A stretch of 64,000 nt of DNA, taken from positions 558,001 to 622,000 of the forward strand of contig NZ_JAHXSA010000001.1 in NCBI RefSeq assembly GCF_019429565.1, written 5' to 3'. This DNA is from Schaalia sp. ORNL0103 (GTDB lineage: Bacteria > Actinomycetota > Actinomycetes > Actinomycetales > Actinomycetaceae). Under the pieces are notes generated by a model. It was not told the DNA's origin. It did not search any database and was given only the letters and a program-made list of their open reading frames with translations. This document shows positions 11,879 to 21,244 of this stretch, piece by piece. Position numbers and translations under genes: made by a program. Position 1 is the stretch's first letter. The number at the start of each line of letters is the position of its first letter.

Positions 11879-11916
11879 AAGGAGGCCGGAGCAGGAATCC
11901 CTGCTCCGGCCTCCTT
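11879..11916. terminator. Bidirectional intrinsic terminator
   Basis: A 17-bp perfect stem (AAGGAGGCCGGAGCAGG and its complement) with a 4-base loop separates the plus-strand small membrane protein gene from the convergent glgB. A-rich sequence on the left and TT on the right provide short U tracts for both directions. Confidence 0.85.
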
Positions 11917-11932
11917 GTATCAGCCTATGGCG

Positions 11933-14128
11933 TCAGCGCACCTGCGAGGCGGGTACCAGCCACACGGCGCCCAGCGGCGGCACGCGCAGCGACGCGGAGA
12001 CCGGGCGGCCGTTCCACGGGGTGTCTTCGGCGATGATCGTGCCGACGTTGACGACACCCGAGCCACCGAACTCCTCGGAGTCCGTGTTCAGGATCTCGAC
12101 CCACTCGCCGCCGAACGGCAGGCCCACGCGGTAGCCCTCGTGCGGGTTGCCGGCGAAGTTCGAGATGCACACGACGACCTCGCGGTTGCCCGCATCGTCC
12201 GATCCCTTACGCAGGTAGGAGATCAGGTTGTGGTCGCCGTCCGAGGCGTCGATCCACTCGAAGCCCGTGTAGTCGTCATCCCACATGGCGGGGGAGGCGG
12301 CGTAGATCTTGTTGAGGCGCTCCACCAGGGCAGCGACGCCGGCGTGGCCCTCCTGGTCCAGCAGCCACCAGTCGAGGGAGTAGGACTCGTTCCACTCCTG
12401 CTCCTGGCCGATCTCCTGGCCCATGAAGAGGAGCTGCTTGCCCGGGTGGCTCCACTGGTAGGCGTACAGGGAACGCAGGCCCGCCAGGCGCTGCCACTTG
12501 TCGCCGGGCATCTTGGAGATGAGCGAGCCCTTGCCGTGCACGACCTCGTCGTGCGACAGCGGCAGCACGTAGTTCTCGGAGAAGGCGTAGACCAGCGAGA
12601 AGGTGAGCTCTCCGTGGTGCCAGCGTCGGTTGACCGGATCCTCGCTCAGGTAGCGTAGGGTGTCGTTCATCCAGCCCATGTTCCACTTCATGCCGTAGCC
12701 GAGGCCGCCTCCTGAAGTCGGGGCGGTCACGCCGGGCCATGCCGTGGACTCCTCGGCGATCATGACGATGCCGGGGTGACGACGGTACGCGGTCGCGTTG
12801 GCTTCCTGGATGAACTCGATGGCCTCCAGGTTCTCGCGGCCACCGTACTGGTTGGGACGCCACTGGCCGTCCTTGCGCGAGTAGTCCAGGTACAGCATCG
12901 AGGCCACGGCGTCGACGCGCAGGCCGTCGATGTGGAAGTCCTCGAGCCAGTAGAGGGCGTTGGCGACCAGGAAGTTACGCACCTCGCGGCGGCCGAAGTT
13001 GAAGACGTAGGTGCCCCAGTCGGGGTGCTCCCCGCGCAGCGGGTCCGGGTCCTCGTACAGCGGGGTGCCGTCGAAGCGGGCCAGCGCGAAGTCGTCCTTG
13101 GGGAAGTGGGCGGGGACCCAGTCCAGGATGACGCCGATGCCCTCGCGGTGGAAAGCGTCCACCAGGTAGCGGAAGTCGTCCGGGGTGCCGTAGCGCGAGG
13201 TGGGCGCGTAGTAGGAGGTCACCTGGTAGCCCCACGAGCCGCCGAAGGGGTGCTCAGCCAGGGGCATGAACTCCACGTGCGTGAAGCCCATCTGCTTGAC
13301 GTAGGGGACCAGCTCGTCGGCCAGCTCGCGGTAGCCCAGGCCCTGACGCCAGGAACCCGCGTGGACCTCGTAGATGGACATGGGGCCGTTGTGGACGTTG
13401 CGGTCCTTGCGGGCGGACATCCACTCCTGGTCGGTCCACTCGTGGAAGTAGTCGGTGACGACCGAGGCCGTGGCAGGGGGAATCTCGGTGGCGCGAGCCA
13501 TTGGGTCGGCCTTCTGGAACCAGTTGCCGCCGGGGCCCTGGATCTCAAACTTGTAGCGGGCGCCGACGCCGACCTCGGGGACGAAGATCTCCCACACGCC
13601 GGACGAACCCAGCGAACGCATGGAGGTCTGGGTGCCGTCCCAGTAGTTGAATTCGCCGACGACACGCACGGCGCGGGCGTTGGGGGCCCACACGGCGAAG
13701 GCGGTACCGGTGGTCTCGCCCAGCTCGTCGGTGTAGGTCTTCACGTGCGCGCCGAGAACGTTCCAGAGGTTCTCGTGGCGGCCCTCAGAGATGAGGTAGG
13801 TGTCCATCTCGCCCAGGGTGGGCAGGTAGCGGTAGGGATCGTCGCGCACGGTCGTGTCCTCGCCGTAGGTGACGGACACGCGGTAGGCGGTGATCTCCTT
13901 GCCGGGCAGGGCCGCAACCCAGATGCCGCCGCGCTCGTGCGTGGCAGCGTAGGCGCCGGTGGGGGTGATGATGTCGACCGCGTCGGCCAGGTGCGCGACG
14001 ACTCGGATGGTGACACCGTCGTCACCGAGGTGGGCGCCCAGCACAGAGTGGGGCGAGTAGTAGGAGCCTGAGGCAACGGCGTCGAGAATGTCGTCATTGA
14101 CCGGGATCGGCGTAAGTTCGAAGCTCAT
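11933..14128 (-). CDS. glgB: 1,4-alpha-glucan branching enzyme
   Basis: GH13 enzyme that transfers a segment of an alpha-1,4-glucan chain to an O-6 position, making alpha-1,6 branches in glycogen. The 731-residue protein has the N-terminal domain with HSVLGAH, the CBM48 region with [19 protein letters not shown], and the barrel with the nucleophile in [17 protein letters not shown] (Asp406) and the acid/base Glu459 in MIAEES, plus [15 protein letters not shown]. These positions correspond to Asp405/Glu458 of the E. coli enzyme. It lies 163 bp after glgE on the same strand; in the GlgE pathway GlgB branches the linear maltosyl polymers made by GlgE. Confidence 0.97.
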   Translation of the reverse strand: MSFELTPIPVNDDILDAVASGSYYSPHSVLGAHLGDDGVTIRVVAHLADAVDIITPTGAYAATHERGGIWVAALPGKEITAYRVSVTYGEDTTVRDDPYRYLPTLGEMDTYLISEGRHENLWNVLGAHVKTYTDELGETTGTAFAVWAPNARAVRVVGEFNYWDGTQTSMRSLGSSGVWEIFVPEVGVGARYKFEIQGPGGNWFQKADPMARATEIPPATASVVTDYFHEWTDQEWMSARKDRNVHNGPMSIYEVHAGSWRQGLGYRELADELVPYVKQMGFTHVEFMPLAEHPFGGSWGYQVTSYYAPTSRYGTPDDFRYLVDAFHREGIGVILDWVPAHFPKDDFALARFDGTPLYEDPDPLRGEHPDWGTYVFNFGRREVRNFLVANALYWLEDFHIDGLRVDAVASMLYLDYSRKDGQWRPNQYGGRENLEAIEFIQEANATAYRRHPGIVMIAEESTAWPGVTAPTSGGGLGYGMKWNMGWMNDTLRYLSEDPVNRRWHHGELTFSLVYAFSENYVLPLSHDEVVHGKGSLISKMPGDKWQRLAGLRSLYAYQWSHPGKQLLFMGQEIGQEQEWNESYSLDWWLLDQEGHAGVAALVERLNKIYAASPAMWDDDYTGFEWIDASDGDHNLISYLRKGSDDAGNREVVVCISNFAGNPHEGYRVGLPFGGEWVEILNTDSEEFGGSGVVNVGTIIAEDTPWNGRPVSASLRVPPLGAVWLVPASQVR

Positions 14129-14245
14129 GGATGTTCCTTACTCCAGAAGGGTGAACCGCTCAGTTCACTGGTGTTAATAAGTTTAACGTCTGACCGGCAA
14201 AAAAGGGAGCCGGATCTCATATTGACGGGGTTATGAAGGGGCGTC

Positions 14246-14283
14246 GTGCACCCGGCGCGGTGACGTGGTAGCGCCGGGCGCAC
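14246..14283 (-). terminator. Hairpin between glgE and glgB
   Basis: An 8-bp GC stem (CCCGGCGC/GCGCCGGG) extended by GTGC/GCAC after one mismatch, with a 12-base loop. It lies just downstream of glgE on the minus strand. No long T tract follows, so partial termination or an mRNA processing site is as likely as full termination. Confidence 0.5.
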
Positions 14284-14291
14284 GAGCCTCG

Positions 14292-16343
14292 TTAGGCCTG
14301 TGCCCAGGGTGAAGAATGCGCGGGCTCGACCTTGAAGACGTGGCCCAGACGCGTCACGGGGGACAGTGACACCCAGTTGGACGAACCCCACACGTAGGAG
14401 CGTCCGTCCAGCTCGTCGACGACCGTAATGTGACCACCCGGGGTGGCCAGGCCCATCGCCTCCAGATCGAGCTCGACCGAGGCATCCACGCCGTTGTGCG
14501 GATCCAGGGAGATCACGCAGATGACGGTGTCGGGCTTTCCGTCCGCCGTGAACTTGCCGGGCACCTGACGCGAGAACGCGATGAGGCGATCCGAGGAGGT
14601 CGGGTGGATGCGGATCTGGTGGAGCTGGCGCAGCGCGGGGTGCTTGGCTCGCGCGGCGTTGAGCAGCGTGAAGAGGCGCGAGATACCAATCGGCTCGGCG
14701 TCCTCCCATCGGCGCGGGCGGAACTCGTACTTCTCGTTGTCGTTGGGCTCCTGGTAGGTGCCGCGCGGCTCGTTCTCCACGAATTCGTAGCCGGAGTAGA
14801 TGCCCCACGTGGGTGCACCGAGCGCGGCGAGCATCGCGCGGATCGCGAAGATCGCGGTGCCGCCGTCCCACATCTGCGGGGTCAGGATGTCGTGAGTCGT
14901 GGGCCAGAAAGCCGGGCGTATGAGGTGCGCCGTCTCTTCGGAGAGCTCGCGCAGGTACTCTTCGATCTCGTCCTTGGCGGTCCTCCACGCGAAGTACGTG
15001 TAGGACTGGTCGAAGCCGATCGCGCCGAGCGTGCGCATCATGGCGGGGCGCGTGAAGGCCTCGGCCAGGAAGAGCGTGCCCGGGTACTGCGCCTTGATGT
15101 CGGCCAGCAGGCGCTCCCAGAAGGGGATGGGCTTCGTGTGCGGGTTGTCGACGCGGAAGATCGTCACGCCGTGGTTGATCCACAGCTCGATGACGTCGCG
15201 CACGGCCTGGTAGATGCCCTCGGGATCGTTGTCGAAGTTCAGGGGGTAGATGTCCTGGTATTTCTTCGGCGGGTTCTCCGCGTACGCGATGGTGCCGTCG
15301 GCGCGGGTCGTGAACCACTCGGGATGCTCCTTGACCCACGGGTGGTCGGGGGAGCACTGGAGGGCCAGGTCGAGAGCGACCTCCAGGCCGAGGCCTCGGG
15401 CGCGCTCGACGAAGCGGTCGAAGTCAGCGAAGTCGCCGAGCTCGGGATGGATGGCGTCGTGGCCGCCCTCGGGGGAGCCGATGCCGTAGGGCGAACCCGG
15501 ATCGCCGGGGGCGGCCTCCAGGGCGTTGTTCTTGCCCTTGCGGTGCGTCGTGCCGATCGGGTGGATCGGGGTCAGGTAGACAACGTCGAAGCCCATGCCC
15601 GCGATGCGCGGCAGGTCCTCCGCGGCGCCCGCGAGCGTGCCGGAGACCCACGTGCCGTCGGGGCGCTGGAAAGCCCCCGCCGAGCGCGGGAAGATCTCGT
15701 ACCATGCGCCCGCCAGGGCCTTCGTGCGGGCCACGTCGAGCGGGTACACGCGGGAGGAATCCAGCAGGTCGCGCAGCGGGTGGTCGCGGAAGATCAGGCG
15801 CACGCGCGAGGAGATGCCCGCGGAGAGGCGCTGCTGGGCGGAATGGCTGGTGTCGCGCAGGCGGCGCGCCGCGTCGGTCAGGACGTCAATGTCCGAGGCC
15901 GGGGGGCGCTTCTGGGAGGGGTTGCGGTAGGCGGTGCCTTCGGCCGCGCGCTCCATGAGGAGGGCGCCTTCCTCAAGCATGAGCTCGACGTCAACGCCGG
16001 CGCCGACCTTCACGGTCGCGTCGTGGCGCCACGTCGCGTAGGGATCCGACCAGGAGTCCACGCGGAAGGACCACGCGCCGGGGGCGTCGGCGGCCACCCA
16101 GGCCTCGTACCTGTCGAGACCGGGGGCGATGTCGACCATGCGCGTGCGGGAGTATTCACCCCCGTCCGGGCGCAGCAGGACGGCCTCGGCGGCGAAAGCG
16201 TCGTGTCCTTCGCGGAACACGGTCGCACGAATGGGGAAAGGCTCACCTTCGGTCGCCTTGGCGGGAAGCGTGCCGTCTTCGATGACGGGGAACACTTCGA
16301 TGATCGGGATACGGGGCAACAGTTTCTCGCTCACGGGACCCAC
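14292..16343 (-). CDS. glgE: Maltosyltransferase GlgE (maltose-1-phosphate:alpha-1,4-glucan)
   Basis: Transfers maltose from alpha-maltose-1-phosphate to the non-reducing end of alpha-1,4-glucans, the key step of the actinobacterial route to cytoplasmic glucan. The 683-residue sequence has an N-terminal domain with RATVFREGHDAF, the barrel with DLALQCSPDHPWVKEHPEWF, and the catalytic aspartate in FRVDNPHTKPIPFWE (Asp399 from the GTG at 16343). The general acid lies in LFLAEAFTRP. A GTG nine bases further in (giving VSEKLLPRIPI) is an equally good start. The upstream partners that make maltose-1-phosphate (TreS/Mak or GlgM) are not in this window. Confidence 0.95.
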   Translation of the reverse strand: MGPVSEKLLPRIPIIEVFPVIEDGTLPAKATEGEPFPIRATVFREGHDAFAAEAVLLRPDGGEYSRTRMVDIAPGLDRYEAWVAADAPGAWSFRVDSWSDPYATWRHDATVKVGAGVDVELMLEEGALLMERAAEGTAYRNPSQKRPPASDIDVLTDAARRLRDTSHSAQQRLSAGISSRVRLIFRDHPLRDLLDSSRVYPLDVARTKALAGAWYEIFPRSAGAFQRPDGTWVSGTLAGAAEDLPRIAGMGFDVVYLTPIHPIGTTHRKGKNNALEAAPGDPGSPYGIGSPEGGHDAIHPELGDFADFDRFVERARGLGLEVALDLALQCSPDHPWVKEHPEWFTTRADGTIAYAENPPKKYQDIYPLNFDNDPEGIYQAVRDVIELWINHGVTIFRVDNPHTKPIPFWERLLADIKAQYPGTLFLAEAFTRPAMMRTLGAIGFDQSYTYFAWRTAKDEIEEYLRELSEETAHLIRPAFWPTTHDILTPQMWDGGTAIFAIRAMLAALGAPTWGIYSGYEFVENEPRGTYQEPNDNEKYEFRPRRWEDAEPIGISRLFTLLNAARAKHPALRQLHQIRIHPTSSDRLIAFSRQVPGKFTADGKPDTVICVISLDPHNGVDASVELDLEAMGLATPGGHITVVDELDGRSYVWGSSNWVSLSPVTRLGHVFKVEPAHSSPWAQA

Positions 16344-16465
16344 AGTAGCCTATCGATGCGCGCGCGTGAAAGTGAGGCCCACGCCTCGGCTCTGCGAACG
16401 ATCTCCCATGGTGTGGTGATGGGGCGTGTGAAGGAACGACAGAGCCCCTGGCTGGCGAGAAAGGG

Positions 16466-16500
16466 CGGGGCGGCACCCGAGTGATTCGGATGCCGCCCCG
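16466..16500 (-). terminator. Intrinsic terminator
   Basis: A 10-bp stem (CGGGGCGGCA/TGCCGCCCCG) extended inward by four pairs after a mismatch. It lies downstream of the minus-strand small membrane protein gene and upstream of glgE; the minus strand continues with a CTTTCTC tract. Confidence 0.75.
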
Positions 16501-16522
16501 CTGGAAGACGTGAGACGAGACG

Positions 16523-16777
16523 TCAGTGGCCGCTGTTGCGCCCTGCGAAGATCGCCGCTCCGAAGAGGACGTAGAGGATGACCGTCGCCACGAGGCCGAT
16601 GATCGCCCAGGCGAAGACGGCGCGCGCGTAGTTACGCTTCGACGGCGCGGAGCCGGAGCCGAAGGCGAGCACCAGCAGGTAGATGACGCCGATGATTGGG
16701 ATGCCGGACACGAAGAGGGTGAGCATCCACGAGCCGACGGACTCGTCGGGACGTTCGGGGAATTGGTCGTAGGCCAT
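16523..16777 (-). CDS. Small two-helix membrane protein
   Basis: An 84-residue protein with a hydrophilic N terminus (MAYDQFPERPDESVGSW) and two membrane helices, about residues 20-38 (LTLFVSGIPIIGVIYLLVLAF) and 52-75 (VFAWAIIGLVATVILYVLFG). Similar short proteins with a VGSWMLTL...IPI.G start occur in many Gram-positive bacteria and have no known role. The ATG at 16777 is chosen because GGAG lies 6 bases upstream; an in-frame ATG four codons earlier lacks one. The gene follows trpS by 31 bp and may be co-transcribed. Confidence 0.7.
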   Translation of the reverse strand: MAYDQFPERPDESVGSWMLTLFVSGIPIIGVIYLLVLAFGSGSAPSKRNYARAVFAWAIIGLVATVILYVLFGAAIFAGRNSGH

Positions 16778-16808
16778 AGTTGTCTCCAATGACGTAGTGA
16801 GTGATGGG

Positions 16809-17909
16809 TTAGTAGACCATCTGCATGGCGGTGCGAACCTCGGACAGGGTCTGGTCGGCCTGTTCGTTGGCGCGCTCGTTACCGGCGTGCAGGATGGACA
16901 GCAGGTAGTCCTCGTTCGCGATGAGCTCGGCGCGGCGAGACCGCAGGGGAGCGAGCATCTCGTTGAGGGACTCGGTGACGAGGGCCTTGAGGGTGCCCGC
17001 GCCCGCGTCGCCGATGCGGTCGGCGATCGCCTCGGGGGCCTCGCCCGTCGCCAGGGAAGCCAGCATGAGGAGGTTCGAGACCTCGGGACGACCCTCGGGA
17101 TCGAAGGTGATTCGGCGCTCGGCGTCGGTCTTCGCCTTCTTGAGGATCTTCGCGGTCTCGTCCGCGGTCATACGCAGCTCGATCGTGTTGCCGCGCGACT
17201 TCGACATCTTCTGGCCGTCCGTGCCCAGCAGCAGCGGCACCTCGGAGAGGAGGGCCTCGGGGCGGGGGAAGACGGGGCGCTCGGGGGTGGCGCGGCCGTA
17301 GCGCTTGTCGAAGCGCTGGGCGATCAGACGCGCCTGCTCCAGGTGCGGGAGCTGATCCTGGCCCACGGGCACGATGTTCGCCTTGCAGAAGAGGATGTCG
17401 GCGGCCTGGTGGACCGGGTAGGTCAGCATGAGGCCCGTCATCGCGCGGCCCTCGGTCGCCTCCAGCTCGGCCTTAACGGTCGGGTTACGGTGCAGCTCCG
17501 ACTCCGTGACCAGGGAGAGGAAGGGCAGCATCAGCTGGTTGAGGGCCGGAACCGCCGAGTGGTTGAAGATCGTGGAGCGCTCAGGGTCGATGCCCGCGGC
17601 CAGGTAGTCGGCGACGAGGCCGAGGACGCGCTCACGGATCGGGCCCACGCCGTCGCGGTCGGTGATCACCTGGTAGTCGGCGACCAGAACCCAGGTCTCA
17701 ACCCCGCGGTTCTGCAGGAGCACGCGGTTACGCAGCGTGCCGAAGTAGTGGCCCAGGTGCAGGTGGCCGGTCGGGCGGTCACCCGTGAGGATGCGGAAAC
17801 GCGAGGGGTCCTGGTCGATCGCCAGGTCGATCTCGGCGCTGCGGGCCTTCGAGCGGGCCAGCGAGGCATCAGAGGTTGCGGTTTCCAGGGCATCTTCACT
17901 GCGAGTCAT
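16809..17909 (-). CDS. trpS: Tryptophanyl-tRNA synthetase
   Basis: Class I aminoacyl-tRNA synthetase charging tRNA-Trp. The HIGH-like motif is GHLHLGHYFG near residue 49 (TGDRPTGHLHLGHYF), the tryptophan-site segment is PVHQAADILFCKANIVPVGQDQ, and the KMSKS motif is GQKMSKSRGN near residue 230. There are 366 residues, normal to slightly long. The gene lies 48 bp after glgX on the same strand; a functional link to glycogen metabolism is not expected, only shared transcription. Confidence 0.97.
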   Translation of the reverse strand: MTRSEDALETATSDASLARSKARSAEIDLAIDQDPSRFRILTGDRPTGHLHLGHYFGTLRNRVLLQNRGVETWVLVADYQVITDRDGVGPIRERVLGLVADYLAAGIDPERSTIFNHSAVPALNQLMLPFLSLVTESELHRNPTVKAELEATEGRAMTGLMLTYPVHQAADILFCKANIVPVGQDQLPHLEQARLIAQRFDKRYGRATPERPVFPRPEALLSEVPLLLGTDGQKMSKSRGNTIELRMTADETAKILKKAKTDAERRITFDPEGRPEVSNLLMLASLATGEAPEAIADRIGDAGAGTLKALVTESLNEMLAPLRSRRAELIANEDYLLSILHAGNERANEQADQTLSEVRTAMQMVY

Positions 17910-17957
17910 GCGTGAATCCTATCCAATGTGTGAGTGACGGGGGGAATGGAAGAATGG

Positions 17958-20246
17958 TCAGCTCTCGGGCTGGAATGCCACGTCGGAGAGCAGGATGGTG
18001 ACGGAGAGAGGCTCAATCGTCAGCGTTGAACGCGGGGTCACATGCTCGACCTCGAGGGAGAGCTCGGCGGGGTTGAGCGTGGAGCCGACGCCACCCTCGG
18101 CAGGAGTGGCCCACACGGTTGAGTAGGCGACGAGCCAGTCGAGGTCATGGCCCTCGGGCAAGGTGACCTCGGCGCTGTCCAGGTTGGCGTTGATGATGAT
18201 GAGCGCGTCGCGGTCGCCCCACGTTACGCCCGAGCGCAGCATCTGGAACGTGCGGTGGTGCCAGTCCGTCCAGCCGTAGTCCGGCATGGGCGTGCCCTGG
18301 GCGGTGTACCAAGACAGGTCGGCGATCGTGTCGCCGTTGTGGGGAGTGCCCGTCGCGAAGCGGTCGGGGCGCAGAACCGGGTGGGCCTTGCGTAGCGAGA
18401 TCAGCCAGGAGACGGCGTCGATCTGCGCCTGCTGGCTCTCGGCCAGGTCCCAGTCGACCCATGAGATCGGATCGTCCTGGCAGTAGGCGTTGTTGTTGCC
18501 GTACTGGGTGCGGCCGAACTCGTCGCCGCCCGTCAGCATCGGTGTGCCCGAGGAGACGAACATCGTCGCCAAGATGTTGCGCTGGGAGCGGGCCCGCAGG
18601 TCGGCGATCGTCATGTCGGAGAGAATCGCGTAGGGGGTGTCGGCGCCCGGGTGCGTGCCGTTCGAAGCAAGCGTGCCTTCCACGCCGTGGTTCCACGAGC
18701 GGTTGTCGTCCGACCCGTCCCGGTTGTTCTCCAGGTTCGCCGTGTTGTGCTTGCGGTCGTAGGCGGTCAGGTCCGCAAGGGTGAAGCCGTCGTGGGCGGT
18801 CACGAAGTTGATCGAGGCGCGGGGGCCGCGCAGACGGCCCAGGCCGTGTTCGAAGACGTCCTGGGAACCGGACAGGCGGGTCGCCAGGTCGTTGGGACCG
18901 GAGACGACATGGCCCGAGGCCTGGGCGCGCACGTCCGCCAGCCAGAAGTTACGCAGGGCGCCGCGGTAGTGGTCGTTCCACTCGGAGAAGGGGACGGGGA
19001 AGTTACCCGTCTGCCAGCCGCCCGGGCCCACGTCCCACGGCTCGGCGATCAGCTTCGAGTGGGCCAGGACCTCGTCTGTCGCCATTGCGATGAGGAGCGG
19101 ATGCATGGGGCTGAAGCCCGTCGAGAAACGGCCGAGCGTGGCCGCCAGGTCGAAGCGGAAGCCATCCACGCCCATCTCGCGGACCCAGTAGCGCAGCGAG
19201 TCCATCACCATCTGGATGGACTTCGGATGATCCATGTTGACCGTGTTGCCCGTTCCGGTCACGTCGATCGTCTGGACCGGGCGCGAGGTGGTGTGACGGT
19301 AGTACATGTCGGAGTCGAGGCCGCGCCAGGACAGGGACGGACCCGCGTCGCCGCCCTCACACGTGTGGTTGTAGACGACGTCGAGGATGACCTCGATACC
19401 CGCCTGGTGCAGGAGCGAGACCATGCCGCGGAACTCGTCGACGACGGCCTGGGCGCCGCGTTCGCGCGAGGCCTCGGTGGCGTAGGAGGGCTCGGGGGTG
19501 AAGAAGGAGAGGGTGGAGTAGCCCCAGTAGTTCGTCAGGCCTCGTTCGGTGAGGAAGGGCTCGTCGCACTTGGCGTGGACGGGTAGCAGCTCGACGGCGG
19601 TGACGCCCAGGTCCTTCAGGTAGGACACGGAGGCCGGGTGAGCGAGGCCCGCGTAGGTGCCGCGCAGCTCCGCGGGCACGCCGGGCATGTTCTTCGTGAA
19701 GCCCTTGACGTGGATCTCGTAGATAACGGTGGTCTCCCACGGCGTGTGAGGCTGCGGCGCGATCGGGAAGGAGGGCTCCACGACGACCGAGCGCGGCATG
19801 TACGGCGCGGAGTCAATGGGGGAGCGGCGCAGCGGGTACTCGGAGGGGTAAAGGTCCTCATCCACGCAGTGCGCGTAGACCGCAGGCTTCATGTCCACCA
19901 CGCCGTCGAGGCCGCGGCCGTAGGGGTCGAGGAGAAGCTTGTGCGAGTTATAGAACTGGCCGCCGTCAGGATCCCAGGTGCCGTGCACGCGGAAACCGTA
20001 GCGGGTCCCCGCACCGTATCCGGGGATGTGACCGTGCCAGATGCCGGTCTTCGGGCCGAGCAGAGCGAAGCGGGTCTCAGCCCCGGCCTCGTCGAAGATG
20101 CACATGTCCACGCCGGAGGCGGCCCTGGCGACCACGGCGACATCGAGACCGTCGCCCGACGGGAAAACCCCCAGACGGGTGGGAACGGGATTAGGTTCGG
20201 TGACGCGCACGGTGGGGATGCTGGACGAGCCGGAACGCTCGGACAT
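17958..20246 (-). CDS. glgX: Glycogen debranching enzyme GlgX
   Basis: GH13 isoamylase-type enzyme that hydrolyses alpha-1,6 branches of glycogen or phosphorylase-limit dextrin. In order it shows the CBM48 N-terminal domain (GKTGIWHGHIPGYGAGTRYGFRVHG-type region near residue 65), DVVYNHTCEGG near residue 290, the nucleophile in GFRFDLAATLGR near residue 365, the acid/base in LIAEPWDVGPGGWQTG, and NFVTAHDGFTLADL. There are 762 residues. It is the third glucan enzyme in this stretch, after glgE and glgB, but is separated from them by trpS and a small membrane protein gene. Confidence 0.95.
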   Translation of the reverse strand: MSERSGSSSIPTVRVTEPNPVPTRLGVFPSGDGLDVAVVARAASGVDMCIFDEAGAETRFALLGPKTGIWHGHIPGYGAGTRYGFRVHGTWDPDGGQFYNSHKLLLDPYGRGLDGVVDMKPAVYAHCVDEDLYPSEYPLRRSPIDSAPYMPRSVVVEPSFPIAPQPHTPWETTVIYEIHVKGFTKNMPGVPAELRGTYAGLAHPASVSYLKDLGVTAVELLPVHAKCDEPFLTERGLTNYWGYSTLSFFTPEPSYATEASRERGAQAVVDEFRGMVSLLHQAGIEVILDVVYNHTCEGGDAGPSLSWRGLDSDMYYRHTTSRPVQTIDVTGTGNTVNMDHPKSIQMVMDSLRYWVREMGVDGFRFDLAATLGRFSTGFSPMHPLLIAMATDEVLAHSKLIAEPWDVGPGGWQTGNFPVPFSEWNDHYRGALRNFWLADVRAQASGHVVSGPNDLATRLSGSQDVFEHGLGRLRGPRASINFVTAHDGFTLADLTAYDRKHNTANLENNRDGSDDNRSWNHGVEGTLASNGTHPGADTPYAILSDMTIADLRARSQRNILATMFVSSGTPMLTGGDEFGRTQYGNNNAYCQDDPISWVDWDLAESQQAQIDAVSWLISLRKAHPVLRPDRFATGTPHNGDTIADLSWYTAQGTPMPDYGWTDWHHRTFQMLRSGVTWGDRDALIIINANLDSAEVTLPEGHDLDWLVAYSTVWATPAEGGVGSTLNPAELSLEVEHVTPRSTLTIEPLSVTILLSDVAFQPES

Positions 20247-20439
20247 ATAACAGTGCCTCTTTCTTACAGTTTATTGGCTGCACCGTAGCCTGATAGATGC
20301 AGCCATCATCCATCATACGTGACCGTTAATTAAGCGGTCGGATTAGGGGGCCAGCTGAGGGTATGAACAGCGGCACGCACTGGTGAGGCAACCCTCATAT
20401 ATATGGGCGTGCTGCGCAGAATGTGGCACGCTAGAAGTC
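20247..20439. promoter_or_regulatory. Divergent intergenic region glgX/etfB
   Basis: A 193-bp region from which glgX is read leftward and etfB rightward. It is more AT-rich than its surroundings and holds an imperfect palindrome around TTAATTAA near 20325-20340. Promoters for both genes must lie here, but I cannot assign clear -35/-10 pairs. Confidence 0.45.
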
Positions 20440-21243
20440 ATGAGAATTGTCGTGTGTGTGAAGCATGTCCCCGACATGCAGTCCGAACGCCGTTTTGAGG
20501 GCGGCCGCCTGGTGCGCGGTGAGGACGATGTGCTCAACGAACTGGACGAGAATGCCATCGAGGCTGCCGTCCAGCTCAAAGAATCCGAGGAGGATGCGGG
20601 TCGTGAGGCCGAGGTCGTCGCGCTGACGATGGGCCCCGAGGACGCCGAGGACTCCCTGATGCGGGCCCTGCAGATGGGCGCCGACCGTGCGTACATTGTG
20701 TCTGACGAGTTCCTCGAGGGCTCCGACGTCATCACGACCGCCTCCGTTCTGTCCGTCGCGATCGCAAAGATCGCGCAGGAGTGCGGCTCCGTCGACCTGG
20801 TGATTACCGGCATGGCCTCGCTGGACGCGATGACCTCCATGCTGCCCGCCGCTCTGGCCGCCAAGGCCCACATGCCGCTGCTGGGCCTGGCCCGCTCCCT
20901 GAGCGTCGAGGACGGTGCCGTCACCATCGAACGCGCCGTCGACGGCTACACCGAGACCGTGCGCGCCGCGCTGCCCGCCGTCGTCTCCGTGACCGACCAG
21001 ATCAACGAGCCGCGTTACCCGGCCTTCGCCGCGATGAAGGCCGCCCGCAAGAAGCCGCTGGATCAGTGGGGCATCGATGACCTCGTCGAGGTTCCCGGTG
21101 GCGAGGCGCTCGTGATGCGCCGCGCGCTGACCGCCGTTACCCACGGCGAGGAGAAGACCCGCGACGGCTCGGGCACGATCATTCAGGACGCCGGCGAGGG
21201 CGGGCGCGCTCTGGCCGACTACATCCTTTCGGTGGTGAAGTGA
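20440..21243 (+). CDS. etfB: Electron transfer flavoprotein subunit beta (FixA-like)
   Basis: Beta subunit of the heterodimeric electron transfer flavoprotein, which accepts electrons from acyl-CoA and other dehydrogenases. The start MRIVVCVKHVPDMQSE is the classical EtfB/FixA N terminus; NELDENAIEAAVQLKE and PAVVSVTDQINEPRYP further support it. There are 267 residues. The ATG at 20440 is chosen because the family begins there; the longer open frame upstream has no similarity. It is followed one base later by etfA. Confidence 0.95.
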   Translation: MRIVVCVKHVPDMQSERRFEGGRLVRGEDDVLNELDENAIEAAVQLKESEEDAGREAEVVALTMGPEDAEDSLMRALQMGADRAYIVSDEFLEGSDVITTASVLSVAIAKIAQECGSVDLVITGMASLDAMTSMLPAALAAKAHMPLLGLARSLSVEDGAVTIERAVDGYTETVRAALPAVVSVTDQINEPRYPAFAAMKAARKKPLDQWGIDDLVEVPGGEALVMRRALTAVTHGEEKTRDGSGTIIQDAGEGGRALADYILSVVK

Positions 21244-21244
21244 C

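Noticed and set aside
14430-16484. A 684-codon plus-strand open frame opposite glgE
   Set aside because: It is the antisense shadow of a high-GC gene; the translation is low-complexity (Gly/Val/Arg/Asp/Glu) and glgE on the other strand has clear catalytic motifs.
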